Shown here: positions 53,403-63,012 of the stretch, in pieces
Position numbering within the stretch: position 1 is the stretch's first letter
Layout: each line of letters starts with the position of its first letter
NCBI RefSeq assembly: GCF_029027585.1
Contig: NZ_CP093397.1
Location: 868,001-932,000 of the forward strand
Origin: Sulfurimonas sp.
GTDB taxonomy: Bacteria; Campylobacterota; Campylobacteria; Campylobacterales; Sulfurimonadaceae
Direction: 5' to 3'
Length of the DNA: 64,000 bases
Notes under the pieces: model-generated
Told to the model about the DNA's origin: nothing
Seen by the model: only the letters and a program-made list of their open reading frames with translations
Database searches by the model: none
Translations under genes and position numbers: made by a program

Positions 53403-54329
53403 ATGGAAGATGAAAATCAAAAACTCATTGATGAAATCATTCTTCTTTCAAGGCTCTCTAACCATAGGCTTAGAGAGCAAACCCACCGTCTTATAGAAAT
53501 CTATCAAAATCAAAAAAGAAAACTCAAAAGATACAAAAAAATAACTCTATCTTTCTAAAACAAATAGATAAGCGTTCTGTTATTGTTCAAGCATCTAGTA
53601 GTAAAAAAGATAAGCTACTATCTCAACAATCAAAAATGGCTGCTATGGGAGAGATGATGGATGCTGTTGCTCATCAATGGAAGCAGCCTTTAAACTCTCT
53701 AAGCATGATGAATGATATGTTAGAAAATGATTTTAAAGATGGAATAGTTGATAATGACTACATAAAAGATATGACACAAACGACTCAGATGCAAATAGCT
53801 CACATGCTAAATACTCTAAATGAGTTTAGAACTTTTTTCAGACCTTCAAAAGAAAATGCAGATTTTTTTATCGATGATTGCATACAAAGTGTTGAGATAC
53901 TAATGAAAGATGAACTAATTAAAAATAATATAAATCTAAATATAGAAATTCAAGACAATATTAGCATCTATGGTCTTATCAATGAATTTAAACATCTTTT
54001 TTTTAAATCTTATAAGTAATAGTATAGATGCTTTTAATGAACATGCCCTAAAGGATACCGCTACGCATAATATAAAATCTAGAACGATTGATATAAAAAC
54101 ATATATAGATGCAGACAATAATATCATAGAATTTAAAGACAACGCCCTTGGAATTCCACAGAGTGTTATAGCTGATATATTTAAGCCAAATGTCACAACT
54201 AAAGCTGATGGCAAAGGTACAGGCATAGGTCTGTATATGAGTTTGCAAATAGTTAAAAAACATGAAGGTGCTATAAGCGTCACAAACACTGAAAATGGCG
54301 CACTTTTTACAATAACTATTAAAAATTAA
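53403..54329 (+). CDS. Soluble sensor histidine kinase (two apparent frameshifts)
   Basis: This is a paralogue of the 50500 kinase. The ATG at 53403 opens MEDENQKLIDEIILLSRLSN; the frame breaks at an A7 run (53535-53541), continues as IFLKQIDKRSVIVQASSSKKDKLLSQQSKMAAMGEMMDAVAHQWKQPLNS, and breaks again at a T8 run (53997-54004) inside the N box (KHLF-LNLISNSIDAF). The G boxes (FKDNALGIP, GKGTGIGLYMSLQIV) are intact. One added A and one removed T give a normal protein of about 308 residues. It is 11 bases from leuA. Either assembly errors or a decaying duplicate would fit; errors are more likely. Confidence 0.8.
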
Positions 54330-54344
54330 AATTTATCAAGAAAC

Positions 54345-54545
54345 TCATTGAAAACACTTAATTGTTTTTTTTAACTTTTTTTTCTCAGTGGAGTCTTCTG
54401 TTTTTTTAATTTTCTTTTTTATATTTGCTATTTTTTTTGAAAATGAGCGTTCTAACTTCTCTCTTTTGTTCTCTTTACCCTCTTGAATCTCACTATCTAG
54501 CACAAAAAACTTTTCAGCTTTTCTAAATAATTTTTCTATATTCAT
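54345..54545 (-). CDS. Small charged protein of unknown function
   Basis: The 66-residue protein is mostly Lys and Glu (REKLERSFSKKIANIKKKIKKTEDSTEKKKLKKTI) and is predicted to be a single coiled coil. Its ATG overlaps the end of the Na/Pi-cotransporter-like gene by 4 bases (ATGA), which supports expression. The family is not recognised. It ends convergent with the second histidine kinase. Confidence 0.5.
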   Translation of the reverse strand: MNIEKLFRKAEKFFVLDSEIQEGKENKREKLERSFSKKIANIKKKIKKTEDSTEKKKLKKTIKCFQ

Positions 54546-56290
54546 GAAGCACTCCTTAAATTTTGTATATCACTATCTTTTATCCAGAGGATAGAAGCTG
54601 TGTGGATTAAATTTTTAGATATTTCATAGGTAAATGAACTGTCATTTATCAGTGAAGTTGACATTTTTTTCTTAATTAGATTATTTCTAATTAATTCATC
54701 TATTTTACCACTTTGGATTAAGTCTAACTTATCAACTTCTTGTTTTAACAGTTCTATGCTAGATAAAACATCCAAATCATCATCAAGCTTTCTAATTTTA
54801 TTAATAGCATCTATTGTCCCAGCTATCTCTTTTCTCAAAAAATTATACTCATCTTTCATTATTTCATTATTACCATTTAAATAAACTTTTATATTTTTTT
54901 GCAACTCTCTTACAGATTTTATGGACTCAACAATATCTCTACATGAAACTTTTAGTTCATATACCTTGTTTTTTGATTTTCACTCATATCTGTTTGTGCG
55001 ATAGTCGCATAATGAATTATCTGACCATAGAGTTTTTTTATATTTTTATCATAAAAAGTATTTATATCTGTATGAATATCTTTATCTGAGTGCTTTATGA
55101 CACTAGATATGTCTTTACAACCTAAGTATTGATGTCTGTGAAGAGAGAGAGCATGAGAGAGAACTTCTACAGCATTATCATAAAGATGAATCACCTCTTT
55201 TCTTATAACTTCTATGGCAGCTTCAGGAACATTTATAACTACATCATCAAGGTATTTTGCTATATCCACATTTTCTTCTATTACAAAAATTGACTCTAAA
55301 AATTTTACAAGTTTAGATGTGAATGGTGCAACTATTAATATACCTAAAAGATTAAAAATAGTGTGAAAAAGAGCTAATTTCATAGCATAATCATCACTTG
55401 CAATACCAACTACATTTGATAAAAATCCAACTAAAGAAGCAAGTTGATACAAAAAGACTATTGCTACAAAAGCAGTTACTGTATTAAATATCAAATGAGC
55501 AATGGCTAATCTTTTTCCATTCGCATTTGAGCTGAGAGAACCAAGTATTGCAGTGACTGTTGTACCAATATTTGCTCCAATGGCAAGTTGAAGTGCGTTA
55601 AAGTACTCAATCTGTCCAGTAGCTAAAGCTGTTATTATAAGAGCCATTGTAGCACTGCTAGATTGAATAAGTACGGTTGCGATAGAACCAATTAGAACAT
55701 AAACTAAAACACCAAGATAACCATCCATTGCATAAGAAGCTAGATTGATACCATTGTTCAAAGCTTCAAAACCATCTTTCATATAGGCAATACCTAGAAA
55801 TACAAATCCAAGTCCAACTAAAATAGTTCCTAATCCTTGATATGACTTAGAATCGTTAAACCTGAAAACTACTCCAAAGATTATCATGGGAAGTGCAAAC
55901 TGTGCTATTTTTATTTTCACTCCAAAAGAAGATACTATCCAAGCTGTCGTTGTTGTTCCAATGTTTGAGCCAAAAATAACGCCAATAGCACCACTTAGCG
56001 AAATAAGTTCTGCACTTAAAAAAGAGATGACTATGATGGTAAGAAGAGAAGAACTCTGCACTATTGCAGTTGCCACAAAACCAGCACCGATAGCTTTAGG
56101 TACAGATGAAGTTGTTTTTTTTCAAAACTTTTTCCATTAAACCTCCGCTAAAAAGCTTAAAACCATCCTCCATAAAAACCATGCCTATTAAAAAGACAGC
56201 GATACCTGCAATAATAAGTTTTGCATCGTCACTTGAAAATAAGACATAGGCTAATAGGAGTAAAAAGAGTGGATAAAAATATTTTTTCAT
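54542..56290 (-). CDS. Na/Pi-cotransporter-II-like protein with PhoU-like domain (two apparent frameshifts)
   Basis: Three consecutive frames join into one protein of about 582 residues. The N-terminus (FLIGMVFMEDGFKLFSGGLMEKVLKK) breaks at a T8 run (56115-56122); removing one base gives TTSSVPKAIGAGFVATAIVQSSS. The core has the repeated QSSS motifs (ATAIVQSSSLLT and ATVLIQSSSATMAL) and GANIGTTVTA. A second break at a T6 run (54969-54974) leads into the PhoU-like C-terminal helices (VYELKVSCRDIVESIKSVRELQKNIKVY). It probably moves phosphate or another anion with sodium. Indels at homopolymers suggest assembly errors. Confidence 0.85.
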
Positions 56291-56420
56291 GCTCTATTAT
56301 ACCACTATATCCATCTAATATAATGGTTCAAAAGCTCACTATCTCCATTATAAAAAATTAAATAGCATAATTTATGTAGGTATGGGATATAATTGCATAA
56401 ATACTTCTTTAGGATATAAA

Positions 56421-57176
56421 ATGTCATCAACAAAACCAACTATTAAACCGAATAACCATAAGATTCACCCATGTCCTAATGATAAGAAATTAGCTCTTGC
56501 TCATGACTTAGTTGCTCAAAATACTAAGGAAGATATAATCGTAGTAACTTCAGGTGATACAAGAGTCCTAGAAGAAACTCTAAAGGGTATCAAAGTAATA
56601 GATGATAAAACACTTATTAAAGATAAAAATTTAACTTGTACACTTCTTATCAGTTTTGATGTTCCATTAAAAGCTGTTATATATATAGCTAGATTATCTC
56701 ATACAACAAAAAATGCTGTTTTACTTCTAAATGAAAGTGAACAAAAACTACTTTATCCAATAGAAACTCTTTTAGGTCGTGTTATAAAACAAGAGATTGT
56801 TAGCGGTTATGAATACCCTCAAAAAGAGATAAAAGAAACGGATCCAAAAGCTAGAAAACCTCTCTCAAAAGAAAGAATCAAAGAGATTGCCAAAAAAAAC
56901 TATGATGAAAAAGTAGGTACACCAAAACCAAAAAGTGACAAACCTAAACGAGATTATAAAAAAGATGATGAAAAAGCAACCCAATGGGAAAAAAAGAAAA
57001 AAGCTCCTAATAAATTTTTAGGAAAAGATGACAATGGAAAAGCTATATTTTCAGGCAAAAGTGGAGATAGAAACCACCGTTACGATGGAAGTGCAAGAGA
57101 TTCAAGTTATCCTCCAAAAAAAGTTGGAAGAAAAATCAATATAAAAGCTCTAAAAAAACCTAAAGACCAAGACTAA
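56421..57176 (+). CDS. Degenerate DEAD-box helicase domain-2-like protein with basic tail
   Basis: I chose ATG 56421 (MSSTKPTIKPNNHKIHPC) because AGGAT lies upstream; an earlier in-frame ATG at 56382 has none. Residues about 75-135 (FDVPLKAVIYIARLSHTTKNAVLLLNESEQKLLYPIETLLGR) align by eye with the end of RecA domain 2 of DEAD-box RNA helicases. However, motif VI HRxGRxGR is replaced by ARLSHTTK, and domain 1 is absent. The C-terminal 110 residues are lysine-rich and probably bind RNA (KPKRDYKKDDEKATQWEKKKKAPNKFLG). It cannot be an ATPase. It may be an RNA or ribosome-binding accessory protein; this is inference. Confidence 0.5.
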   Translation: MSSTKPTIKPNNHKIHPCPNDKKLALAHDLVAQNTKEDIIVVTSGDTRVLEETLKGIKVIDDKTLIKDKNLTCTLLISFDVPLKAVIYIARLSHTTKNAVLLLNESEQKLLYPIETLLGRVIKQEIVSGYEYPQKEIKETDPKARKPLSKERIKEIAKKNYDEKVGTPKPKSDKPKRDYKKDDEKATQWEKKKKAPNKFLGKDDNGKAIFSGKSGDRNHRYDGSARDSSYPPKKVGRKINIKALKKPKDQD

Positions 57177-57667
57177 AATGAAAAGGCGAAAGTAACTTCT
57201 GGATAAGAAGTGCTTGAGTCTTTAAATATAGAACTATTATCGTAGAACTCATTTACCCATGCGACACCAATATACGATTTTTTAGAAATTGTATATGCCA
57301 AACCAACTTTAGCACCATAAGAAAAATAATCATCATAACCATCACTAACAAAAGTTTCTCTTACAAAAGCTCCAACATACGGTCGAAACTTTTCACTTAA
57401 TGGTACATAATAATTTACAGGCAAAGTAATTTGATTTAAAGAAGGTGTAGCACCAAACCAACCAACATAACCAAACCCAACAGATAAATCATTCATAACA
57501 AAATACTCAGCACTTACTCCAGCAATGGTGTAATTTTGAGTTTTACGATTAACATTAATTGAACCTCCCCCAACTATAACACCTAAACCTAAATTACCTT
57601 TTTCAAATAACTCTGCATGACTAATACTACTTAATAAAATAAGCGAAACAATAATGTTTTTTATCAA
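57173..57667 (-). CDS. Outer-membrane beta-barrel protein
   Basis: The 164-residue protein has a signal peptide (NIIVSLILLSSISHA) and amphipathic strands (LGLGVIVGGGSINV, YTIAGVSAEYFVMNDLSVGFGYVGWF), ending in VTFAFSF. It resembles small eight-stranded porin-like barrels. It overlaps the pbp1A stop by 4 bases, so it is the last gene of the ABC-PBP1A operon. Confidence 0.72.
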   Translation of the reverse strand: MIKNIIVSLILLSSISHAELFEKGNLGLGVIVGGGSINVNRKTQNYTIAGVSAEYFVMNDLSVGFGYVGWFGATPSLNQITLPVNYYVPLSEKFRPYVGAFVRETFVSDGYDDYFSYGAKVGLAYTISKKSYIGVAWVNEFYDNSSIFKDSSTSYPEVTFAFSF

Positions 57668-59664
57668 AATAACAACTCCTCTTCTGGATTTACTTCATTT
57701 TCTATGCGTGGTGGTTTAGATATATCACTAAAATATTCTTTTCTTTTATCTACTTCTACTTCTATTATTCCCTCAGGTGCAATAAACTTTCTTTGTATCT
57801 GAGGGTATAATTTTAAAAGACTTTGGTAAAATTGTGAAAAGGCAGGACCCGCAATTTTCCCACCTGTTTCCCATCTATGCATCGGAGTATTATCATCATT
57901 TCCAAACCATACAATAGTTTCAACAGTAGGAGAGTAACCCGCGAACCAACCATCAACATTGTTGTTTGTTGTACCCGTTTTACCTGCAAGTTCTATGCCT
58001 CTTGCTCTCGCTCTTCTACCTGTTCCACGATTAACTACATCTCTTAAAATTGTTGTCATTATATATGCTTGAGTTGGTTCAGTAATAAATTTAGTTTCTT
58101 CTAGTTTTTTATATATAATATGTCCACCTTTATCTATGATGTTGATAAGGTGTGGTTGAACTTGCAATCCATGATTTGCAAACGAAGTGTAATATTTTGC
58201 AAGTTGTAAGGGAGATAAAGAGATAGTCCCAAGGGAGATAGAAAGGTCATGAGGTAAGTTCTCTATACCAAATTTCTCAAACTCTCTTAAAAGCTGAGGA
58301 AGACCTATATCATTTACAAGGTTAATAGTTGCTAGATTTCTCGAATGGATCAAAGCTTCTCGTAAACTTATAAGACCTTTATAGTTTTTTTCATAATTTC
58401 TTGGTTGCCATTTCATCTCTTTGCCATCTTTTTCATACTTGTATGTCCTAGCAATATCTACAAGTTTAGTCGCTCCAGAATAACCTAAATCAACTGCAAC
58501 TTGATAGATAAAAGGCTTAAAAGCAGACCCAGGTTGTCTTCGCCCTTGAGTAGCACGATTATATGATGAAACTTTATAATCAACACTACCAACAAGAGCT
58601 AAAATATCTCCTGTTTTTGAGTCAAGTGAAACAAGTGCTCCATTTAAAAGAGTAGTATTTGTATCTCCTGCTATTTCCCATGTTGGGTCTTTTAGAAGTA
58701 TCTCTTGATCTTTTATCTTATAAGCTTCTATACGCTCTAGTGACAAACCATAAGCATTTTTAAGTGCTACTCTTGCTGCGTCTTGAAGCCTTAAGTCGAT
58801 AGTAGTATATATCTCATAACCACCTGTTTTAATGTCATCAACTCCTAAAGCTCTAGCGCGTCTTGTAACTTCGTCAACGATAAAAGGTGCTCTGTTTTGA
58901 GTTAGAGTATCATTAAAAACTTCAGGAGATTCAGCTAAAGCCTCTTGATAAGCAAGTTCATCTATCCAACCAAGTGTACGCATTCTAGTTATCACACGAT
59001 TTGCTCTACCCATAGAAATTTCATAATTTTTTGTAGGAGCATATGTACTTGGTGCTTTTGGAAGTCCTACTAAAATAGCCATCTCTTTTAAAGTTAAATC
59101 ATCAAGTTTCTTATGAAAATATCCATCTGCTGCTGTTTTTATACCATAATATCCATGACCATAATATATCTCATTTAAGTAGCACTCTAATATCTGCTCT
59201 TTACTTAAAGCATTTTCAAGTTTTAAAGCAAAAATAGCCTCTTTTATCTTTCGTGAGAGTTTTTTCTCTCTTGTTAAAAGTACATTTTTGACTAACTGCT
59301 GAGTAATTGTACTTGCACCTTCAACTGCTCTCCCTGCTCTTATAACTTTTATGGCAGCACGAAAAATAGCATCTATATTTATCCCGGGATGCTCAAAAAA
59401 AGTTGTATCTTCAATGGCAACAAGTGCTTCAATAATTTTTGGTGGTATTTGAGAAAAAGTTGCATAATATCTGTGTTTTTTATTGAAAATATTTGCTATT
59501 TTATCGCCATTTTTATCATAAACTCTTGTTGTTACTTCTGGCTTATAATTTGTTAAAGTAGATATATCATAGTTATACGCCATCAAGAAATATCCTAAAA
59601 CTAAAAATGGAGATAAAAATCCAAGTAGTAAAATACCAAAAAATATATTCTTCATTTTCATCAT
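57664..59664 (-). CDS. pbpA: Penicillin-binding protein 1A (bifunctional peptidoglycan synthase)
   Basis: The 666-residue class A PBP has an N-terminal membrane anchor (FFGILLLGFLSPFLVLGYFLMA), a glycosyltransferase domain (VAIEDTTFFEHPGI, EGASTITQQLVKNVLL, KIKEAIFALKLE) and a transpeptidase domain with RQPGSAFKPF (SxxK), HSRN (SxN) and GKTGTTNNNVDGWF. It polymerises and cross-links glycan strands. It overlaps both its upstream and downstream neighbours by 4 bases. Confidence 0.95.
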   Translation of the reverse strand: MMKMKNIFFGILLLGFLSPFLVLGYFLMAYNYDISTLTNYKPEVTTRVYDKNGDKIANIFNKKHRYYATFSQIPPKIIEALVAIEDTTFFEHPGINIDAIFRAAIKVIRAGRAVEGASTITQQLVKNVLLTREKKLSRKIKEAIFALKLENALSKEQILECYLNEIYYGHGYYGIKTAADGYFHKKLDDLTLKEMAILVGLPKAPSTYAPTKNYEISMGRANRVITRMRTLGWIDELAYQEALAESPEVFNDTLTQNRAPFIVDEVTRRARALGVDDIKTGGYEIYTTIDLRLQDAARVALKNAYGLSLERIEAYKIKDQEILLKDPTWEIAGDTNTTLLNGALVSLDSKTGDILALVGSVDYKVSSYNRATQGRRQPGSAFKPFIYQVAVDLGYSGATKLVDIARTYKYEKDGKEMKWQPRNYEKNYKGLISLREALIHSRNLATINLVNDIGLPQLLREFEKFGIENLPHDLSISLGTISLSPLQLAKYYTSFANHGLQVQPHLINIIDKGGHIIYKKLEETKFITEPTQAYIMTTILRDVVNRGTGRRARARGIELAGKTGTTNNNVDGWFAGYSPTVETIVWFGNDDNTPMHRWETGGKIAGPAFSQFYQSLLKLYPQIQRKFIAPEGIIEVEVDKRKEYFSDISKPPRIENEVNPEEELLF

Positions 59665-60350
59665 CTTCTAAATTCCCTATTTGCAAAACCTGCATTTATT
59701 AATGTTTTTGTATAAGCCTCTTGAGGGTTCAACAAAATTTCGTTCATTTTTCCATCTTCTACAATTTTTCCATCTCTTAAAACACAGATATCTTCACAAA
59801 GTGCTTTTGCTGAAGTTATATCATGTGTTACTAAAAGCATCTTAAAGCCATGAAGCTGCTGTAACTCTTTTAACAAGTCTAAGATTAAAACTCTTGTTTG
59901 AGGGTCAAGTGCTGTTGTCGGCTCATCAAGAAGTATAAGCTTTGGATTATGTTCTATTGCCATAGCGAGGACAACTCTTTGAAGTTGTCCACCTGAAAGT
60001 TCTGGAGCAAATCTATCTGCTAATTCTATATCTAAACCAACTTGAGAAAAAAGCTCTTCTATTTTTTTCTCATCTACAAAAAACTGTTTTTTTATTTTTG
60101 TAAGTGGTGATAAAGCTGTAAAAGGGTTTTGAGGCACAAAAGAAATATTGCTACCTACTTTTAACTCAAACTCTGATTGAACTTCTAACTCACACTTCAT
60201 TGTATTTGGTAACATTCCCAAAAGTGCTTTAAGAGTTAAACTTTTACCACTTCCACTCTGTCCTACAAGAGCCAAAGAAGAAGATATACTAAAACTTATA
60301 TCCACTAAACTCTTATCATCAATAGTAATTTTTAACTTTTGGATTTTCAT
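59661..60350 (-). CDS. ABC transporter ATP-binding protein, peptide/nickel (Opp/Dpp-D) type
   Basis: The 229-residue ATPase has Walker A GQSGSGKS, the Q loop PQNPFTALSPLTKIKKQ, the signature LSGGQLQRV, Walker B LILLDEPTTALD and the H loop VTHD. The Q-loop region is typical of oligopeptide and nickel importers, although the protein is shorter than usual (family about 320) and lacks the C-terminal peptide-transporter extension. No permease lies next to it; the restriction-modification genes directly upstream may have separated it from its partners. Confidence 0.85.
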   Translation of the reverse strand: MKIQKLKITIDDKSLVDISFSISSSLALVGQSGSGKSLTLKALLGMLPNTMKCELEVQSEFELKVGSNISFVPQNPFTALSPLTKIKKQFFVDEKKIEELFSQVGLDIELADRFAPELSGGQLQRVVLAMAIEHNPKLILLDEPTTALDPQTRVLILDLLKELQQLHGFKMLLVTHDITSAKALCEDICVLRDGKIVEDGKMNEILLNPQEAYTKTLINAGFANREFRR

Positions 60351-60373
60351 AAGTTATTTTATCTAATTTATAC

Positions 60374-61258
60374 CTAATAATTTATGATTAAAACTTCAAT
60401 TGTGCTATTTATCTTTTTATTTTTTGATTGATAATTGCAGTTATGATAATTATGTTCTAGTTTGTGAACTTTATACTTTTCACTCCACTTGATTAAAAGT
60501 TCATTTACTCTTCCCTTATTTTCAAAAACATTAGAAAGGGCAAACTTAATACCTCTAGCATCTAGAGTATCCATATAGTTTAAAAGTTCCAACTCTTTTT
60601 CTTCATTCCAAGCTCCATTTTCATTGTAAGTGGCTTGTGTTATTAAGTAAGGTGGGTCAATATACACAAATGAATCTTTTGAAACTTTTATATCCTTGAA
60701 ATTTTGTGAAATAAAAGTGATGTCCAAAGCACTTAACTTATCTACAAATAATTCCAAATTTCTTTTTATATTTTTGTTAAAATCTCTTTTATTTACAGGA
60801 GTATTAAACTCACCTTTTGAGTTAAAGCGTATCTGATTATTAAATGCAAAAATTAGCGTTATATAAAACATGAGAGGGGTTGGATTTTTATTATAATCGG
60901 CTCGTAATTTTTCATAAAAGGGTTTGTTATATTTTCCAACACCCACACTTGAGTTAGTATTATACTTTTCATATCCATATTTTGAAGTATTTGATAACTT
61001 ATATTTTATAATGATTTTTTCTATATCTTTAATGATTTCATCAGCTTTATTTTCTTTAAAATATCTGTACAATTCTATAATATTTGCATCAATATCATTA
61101 GCAATAACCTTCTTGGCATCTGCGTTAACAGCGACATTACACCCACCCGCAAATAAATCAACAAAAGTACCTATATTTTTTGGAAAAAGTGGCTCAATTT
61201 GTTTTAAAAGTTTATACTTTGAGCCTGTGTAGTTTAGTGGGGATTTTATATAGTTCAT
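60374..61258 (-). CDS. D12-class adenine-N6 DNA methyltransferase (Dam-like)
   Basis: The 294-residue protein has the alpha-group order: motif X at the N-terminus (SPLNYTGSKYKLL), motif I FVDLFAGGCNVAVN, and motif IV YIDPPYLITQATY (DPPY). It methylates adenine with S-adenosylmethionine. It overlaps the AlwI-type nuclease gene by 4 bases and is its protecting enzyme. If the site is GGATC, as in AlwI, methylation of the inner palindrome GATC would protect both strands, which explains why one methyltransferase is enough. The exact site is inferred. Confidence 0.88.
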   Translation of the reverse strand: MNYIKSPLNYTGSKYKLLKQIEPLFPKNIGTFVDLFAGGCNVAVNADAKKVIANDIDANIIELYRYFKENKADEIIKDIEKIIIKYKLSNTSKYGYEKYNTNSSVGVGKYNKPFYEKLRADYNKNPTPLMFYITLIFAFNNQIRFNSKGEFNTPVNKRDFNKNIKRNLELFVDKLSALDITFISQNFKDIKVSKDSFVYIDPPYLITQATYNENGAWNEEKELELLNYMDTLDARGIKFALSNVFENKGRVNELLIKWSEKYKVHKLEHNYHNCNYQSKNKKINSTIEVLIINY

Positions 61259-63009
61259 GCAATATTACCTATAAAATCTTCTAATACTTTTGGAATTGCT
61301 CTTAAAAACTCATCTGAAGTATTCACTTCATCTTTTAAACTTACAATACTTTGTAAAAAAGATTGAAATTGAGAATGGTAAAAAGGTTTATTTTGTTGTT
61401 TTAAAACTTTTATAAATTCCAATATTTTTATAATTTGTGAAATTGTTAGAGGTACTATCTTCTGTTTTATTCCTTCATACTCATACTTTATAGAAAACCA
61501 AAAAGTATTTATAGTATCGCGATGCATCTTCGGTGCTACAAAGATGCAGTAGTTTTCTTCATTGTCTGAGCTGTTTTCAAAATCTCTAAAATGCCTCATA
61601 ACAGGCTGACCTTCATTATGCCATTGGTCACGCCCTGCGAGCATTGTAACTTCACAGATGCTATTAAAACTTTCATAATAACACTCAATATCTGGCTTGT
61701 TTGCAGGAGCAGTAAATATAAACTCATTATCATCACCAACTAATGAATTTGCTTTTATTTCTTTTGCATCATTTATAATATTTAGTGCCATTGTGATATA
61801 TTTTTCTAAAGCAATACTAGGTTTTAAATCTAAATTTCTAATATTTATTAAGTTATTTATGGTTTCATCTATTTTAGAAATATTTTGAAGCTCTTTTTTT
61901 ATTTTTAAATTTTGTAGCTTGGTACGATAAGTTCTAAGTTCATTAATACTCATAGCATCTAGGCTATTGCTAATTGAAAGTTCTTCTTGAAGTTTATCTA
62001 TTTCTGTAACTATAATTTCAGATATTTTTTTCTTTGACTCTTGTGTTTCCCATGGTAAAACAGGCAAGTTAATATCTGAAATGTATCTAATATATTTTTC
62101 TTTAGAAAACTCTTCTGCTCTTCCATCATAACTATTTAACAAGGCCTTTATTTCAACCATTCTTCGTGGTTCTAAGTCTATATAGTAACCTCCACCACGA
62201 ATATATATTAGTCTTGTAAGTCTAAAATATCTTATTGTATTGTCTGCATAATCTTTTAAATTATCTACATTTGAAAAATCTTGTAAAAAGTCATCTTTAT
62301 AGCTTTTAACAAACTCTTTTTTTACTTTATGCTCTTTTATTTTTTCATATTTTTTTCTAAATTCTATTAAATATTTAGCTTGTGTTTCTAACTCTTTATA
62401 GCTAGTTAATGTCTGAACAAATATCTCAAACTCTTCTCTTGATACACCTTTTTCTTTTAAATTATTTTCTTTACAGAGTTCATTAACTTTATTTATAAGT
62501 TGTAAGCTTAAGATGAATGGTTTAATATTATAAATTGAACTATCAGAAAATTCTCTATCAACTGGATTTGGATATTGCCATTTTAAAAAACTTTTAAAAA
62601 ACAATTCACCTAAATCATACGAGTCTGAAAGCAAATACTCTCCTAAAGATGTGATATAAACTTTAGCATCTACAATAGCAGCTAAACCCATTTTCTCTAA
62701 AGTTTTGTATGAGTTTCTTCCCCTCATATCTGCACCAACATAGTTTTTAGATTCAAAAATATCTTTAGCTTCATCCATTGATATTTTTTTGTTTATATCT
62801 TCTAATAAGTCTATTTGTTCTTGAGTTAATCCATTATAAAACTGAGTATTTCCAAATCCATAAAATCTATTTTTTATTAGACGGATTTGAAATTCTAACT
62901 GAGTTTTTTTATTCCAAACTTCACCTTGCATCTCTTTAAGTGTAATGAGAAAATTTCTTAATCTTTCAGGATTTCTAAGTGTTGTAGAAATTGACCATAT
63001 TTTTTTCAT
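61255..63009 (-). CDS. AlwI-family type IIS restriction endonuclease
   Basis: The 584-residue protein starts with the family motif KKIWSISTTLRNPERLRNFLITLKEMQGEVWNKKTQLEFQIRLI. Near residues 437-464 it has PDIECYYESFNSICEVTMLAGRDQWHNE, with D, E and E each 13 residues apart. From memory this is the spacing of the catalytic D, E and E of the related nicking enzyme N.BstNBI. Family members bind an asymmetric 5-base site and cut a few bases away. The gene directly precedes the methyltransferase gene. Confidence 0.87.
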   Translation of the reverse strand: MKKIWSISTTLRNPERLRNFLITLKEMQGEVWNKKTQLEFQIRLIKNRFYGFGNTQFYNGLTQEQIDLLEDINKKISMDEAKDIFESKNYVGADMRGRNSYKTLEKMGLAAIVDAKVYITSLGEYLLSDSYDLGELFFKSFLKWQYPNPVDREFSDSSIYNIKPFILSLQLINKVNELCKENNLKEKGVSREEFEIFVQTLTSYKELETQAKYLIEFRKKYEKIKEHKVKKEFVKSYKDDFLQDFSNVDNLKDYADNTIRYFRLTRLIYIRGGGYYIDLEPRRMVEIKALLNSYDGRAEEFSKEKYIRYISDINLPVLPWETQESKKKISEIIVTEIDKLQEELSISNSLDAMSINELRTYRTKLQNLKIKKELQNISKIDETINNLINIRNLDLKPSIALEKYITMALNIINDAKEIKANSLVGDDNEFIFTAPANKPDIECYYESFNSICEVTMLAGRDQWHNEGQPVMRHFRDFENSSDNEENYCIFVAPKMHRDTINTFWFSIKYEYEGIKQKIVPLTISQIIKILEFIKVLKQQNKPFYHSQFQSFLQSIVSLKDEVNTSDEFLRAIPKVLEDFIGNIA

Positions 63010-63012
63010 AAC

